Source of the DNA: Syntrophomonadaceae bacterium
GTDB lineage: Bacteria > Bacillota > Dethiobacteria > DTU022 > UBA8154
Reading direction: 5' to 3'
Assembly: GCA_007122565.1 (NCBI GenBank)
Contig: SKTJ01000276.1
Span: forward strand, 1 to 5,895
DNA: 5,895 bases
Positions 5,217 to 5,895 of this stretch are shown here, in pieces; position 1 is the stretch's first letter; each line of letters starts with the position of its first letter. The notes under the pieces were generated by a model. It did no database searches, had not been told where the DNA came from, and worked only from the letters and a program-made list of their open reading frames with translations. A program made the position numbers and the translations under genes.

Positions 5217-5895
5217 ATGGAACTGGAGCATTTCCTGAAAGAAATATCAGAGGCGGATGGTGTCTCCGGCTATGAAGATACTGTTGTCGAATCTATTGCC
5301 GATGCTTTTTCCCCGTATGTGGATGAGACACGCCGCGATAACCTGGGAAATCTTATTTTTTTTAAAAAGGGAAAAAAGGCCCATGCACCCCGTATTATGT
5401 TTTGTGCGCATATGGATGAGATCGGGCTCATTGTTACATCTGTGGAAAAAGAGGGATTTTTACGTTTTGGTGCTCTGGGGGGTTTTGATGTGCGGACCCT
5501 TCCCGGGCAGGATGTTACCATATACGGTAAGGAAAAGTTTCCCGGCGTGATCGGTCAGTTGCCGCCCCACCTGCGCAAGGGAGATAAGAAAGACAAGGCT
5601 CCGGAGATGGGGGATCTTTTTATTGATACGGGCCTTCCTGCGGAGGAGGTGCACCGCGGAATCGATGTGGGCTCTGTGGTGGCGATTCAAAGAAAATTTA
5701 TTTCCCTGCGTCACACCTGCCGTGCCGGCAAGGCGTTTGATGACCGTGCCGGAGTGGTCTTGCTGTGGCAGTGTGCACGGGAGTTGAGCCGCATGGACCA
5801 CGGTGCTGATGTTTACCTGGTGGCTACCGTGCAGGAGGAGGTGGGGATCAGGGGTGCCATGGTTTCTGCTTTTGGCCTGACGCCCGATCTGGGAG
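5217..5895 (+). CDS. M42-family metallo-aminopeptidase (FrvX/glutamyl aminopeptidase type), 3' end beyond the window
   Basis: The frame is open from ATG 5217 to the window end, giving 226 residues of a family usually about 340-360 long. It shows the M42 co-catalytic metal motifs in order: CAHMDEIG (metal ligand His65 with Asp67), KAFDDRAG (bridging Asp175; Asp176 stands where Asn is common) and VQEEVG (catalytic base Glu207, metal ligand Glu208). The insert between the first two metal motifs includes GVIGQLPPHL (110-119), typical of M42 enzymes. Members are cytoplasmic, form large tetrahedral oligomers and remove N-terminal residues from peptides using two Zn or Co ions; related proteins were once labelled cellulase CelM. 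The ribosome binding site AAAGGGGGAGG (5201-5211) is very strong and five bases from the ATG. The gap of only 16 bases to the previous gene indicates cotranscription. The remaining metal ligand region is outside the window. Confidence 0.92.
   Translation, partial: MELEHFLKEISEADGVSGYEDTVVESIADAFSPYVDETRRDNLGNLIFFKKGKKAHAPRIMFCAHMDEIGLIVTSVEKEGFLRFGALGGFDVRTLPGQDVTIYGKEKFPGVIGQLPPHLRKGDKKDKAPEMGDLFIDTGLPAEEVHRGIDVGSVVAIQRKFISLRHTCRAGKAFDDRAGVVLLWQCARELSRMDHGADVYLVATVQEEVGIRGAMVSAFGLTPDLG

Overview
The window reads as chromosomal DNA of an anaerobic, low-to-mid-GC Firmicute, most likely a Clostridia/Peptococcaceae-type organism. The grounds are strong AGGAGGTGAT-type ribosome binding sites, sigma-A-like promoters, Rho-independent terminators, and a gene set typical of such anaerobes: a molybdo-hydroxylase iron-sulfur subunit, a Geobacter/Clostridia-type citramalate synthase and a single-domain MetE-like protein. 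The genus cannot be fixed from the sequence alone. All supported genes lie on the + strand.

Layout. Bases 1-57 are the last codons of a gene entering from the left, with a hydrophobic stretch followed by a basic tail, as in a membrane protein. Bases 131-604 encode a complete two-[2Fe-2S] small subunit of the xanthine dehydrogenase/CO dehydrogenase (CoxS) family. A 390-base gap (605-994) holds a good intrinsic terminator (781-817), immediately followed by an extended -10 promoter (819-847). That promoter probably drives a HAD phosphatase of the phosphoglycolate-phosphatase type (995-1648). A weaker terminator (1687-1711) and another extended -10 promoter (1793-1821) separate it from a small AT-rich gene for a single-pass membrane protein of unknown function (1906-2253).

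The right half is an apparent operon: cimA (citramalate synthase, 2411-4054), a stand-alone MetE-like methyltransferase (4103-5200) and the first two thirds of an M42 metallo-aminopeptidase (5217 to the window end). Its control region (2254-2410) carries a near-consensus promoter (TAGACA, 18 bases, TATAAT) and a near-perfect 20-bp palindrome at the expected transcription start. The palindrome contains a 7-1-7 sequence one base away from the PerR box consensus. Imperfect inverted and direct repeats bracket the promoter.

How the genes relate. CimA condenses pyruvate and acetyl-CoA to start the threonine-independent route to isoleucine. The MetE-like protein keeps the zinc-ligand pattern of cobalamin-independent methionine synthase, and the M42 enzyme releases amino acids from peptides, so the operon has a loose amino-acid-supply theme. 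The most notable signals are regulatory: the Fur-family-like operator in front of cimA, a textbook terminator hairpin inside the start of the MetE-like gene, and a short reading frame with four consecutive isoleucine codons ahead of cimA. I see no CRISPR array, insertion sequence, tRNA, rRNA or clear novel multi-gene system.
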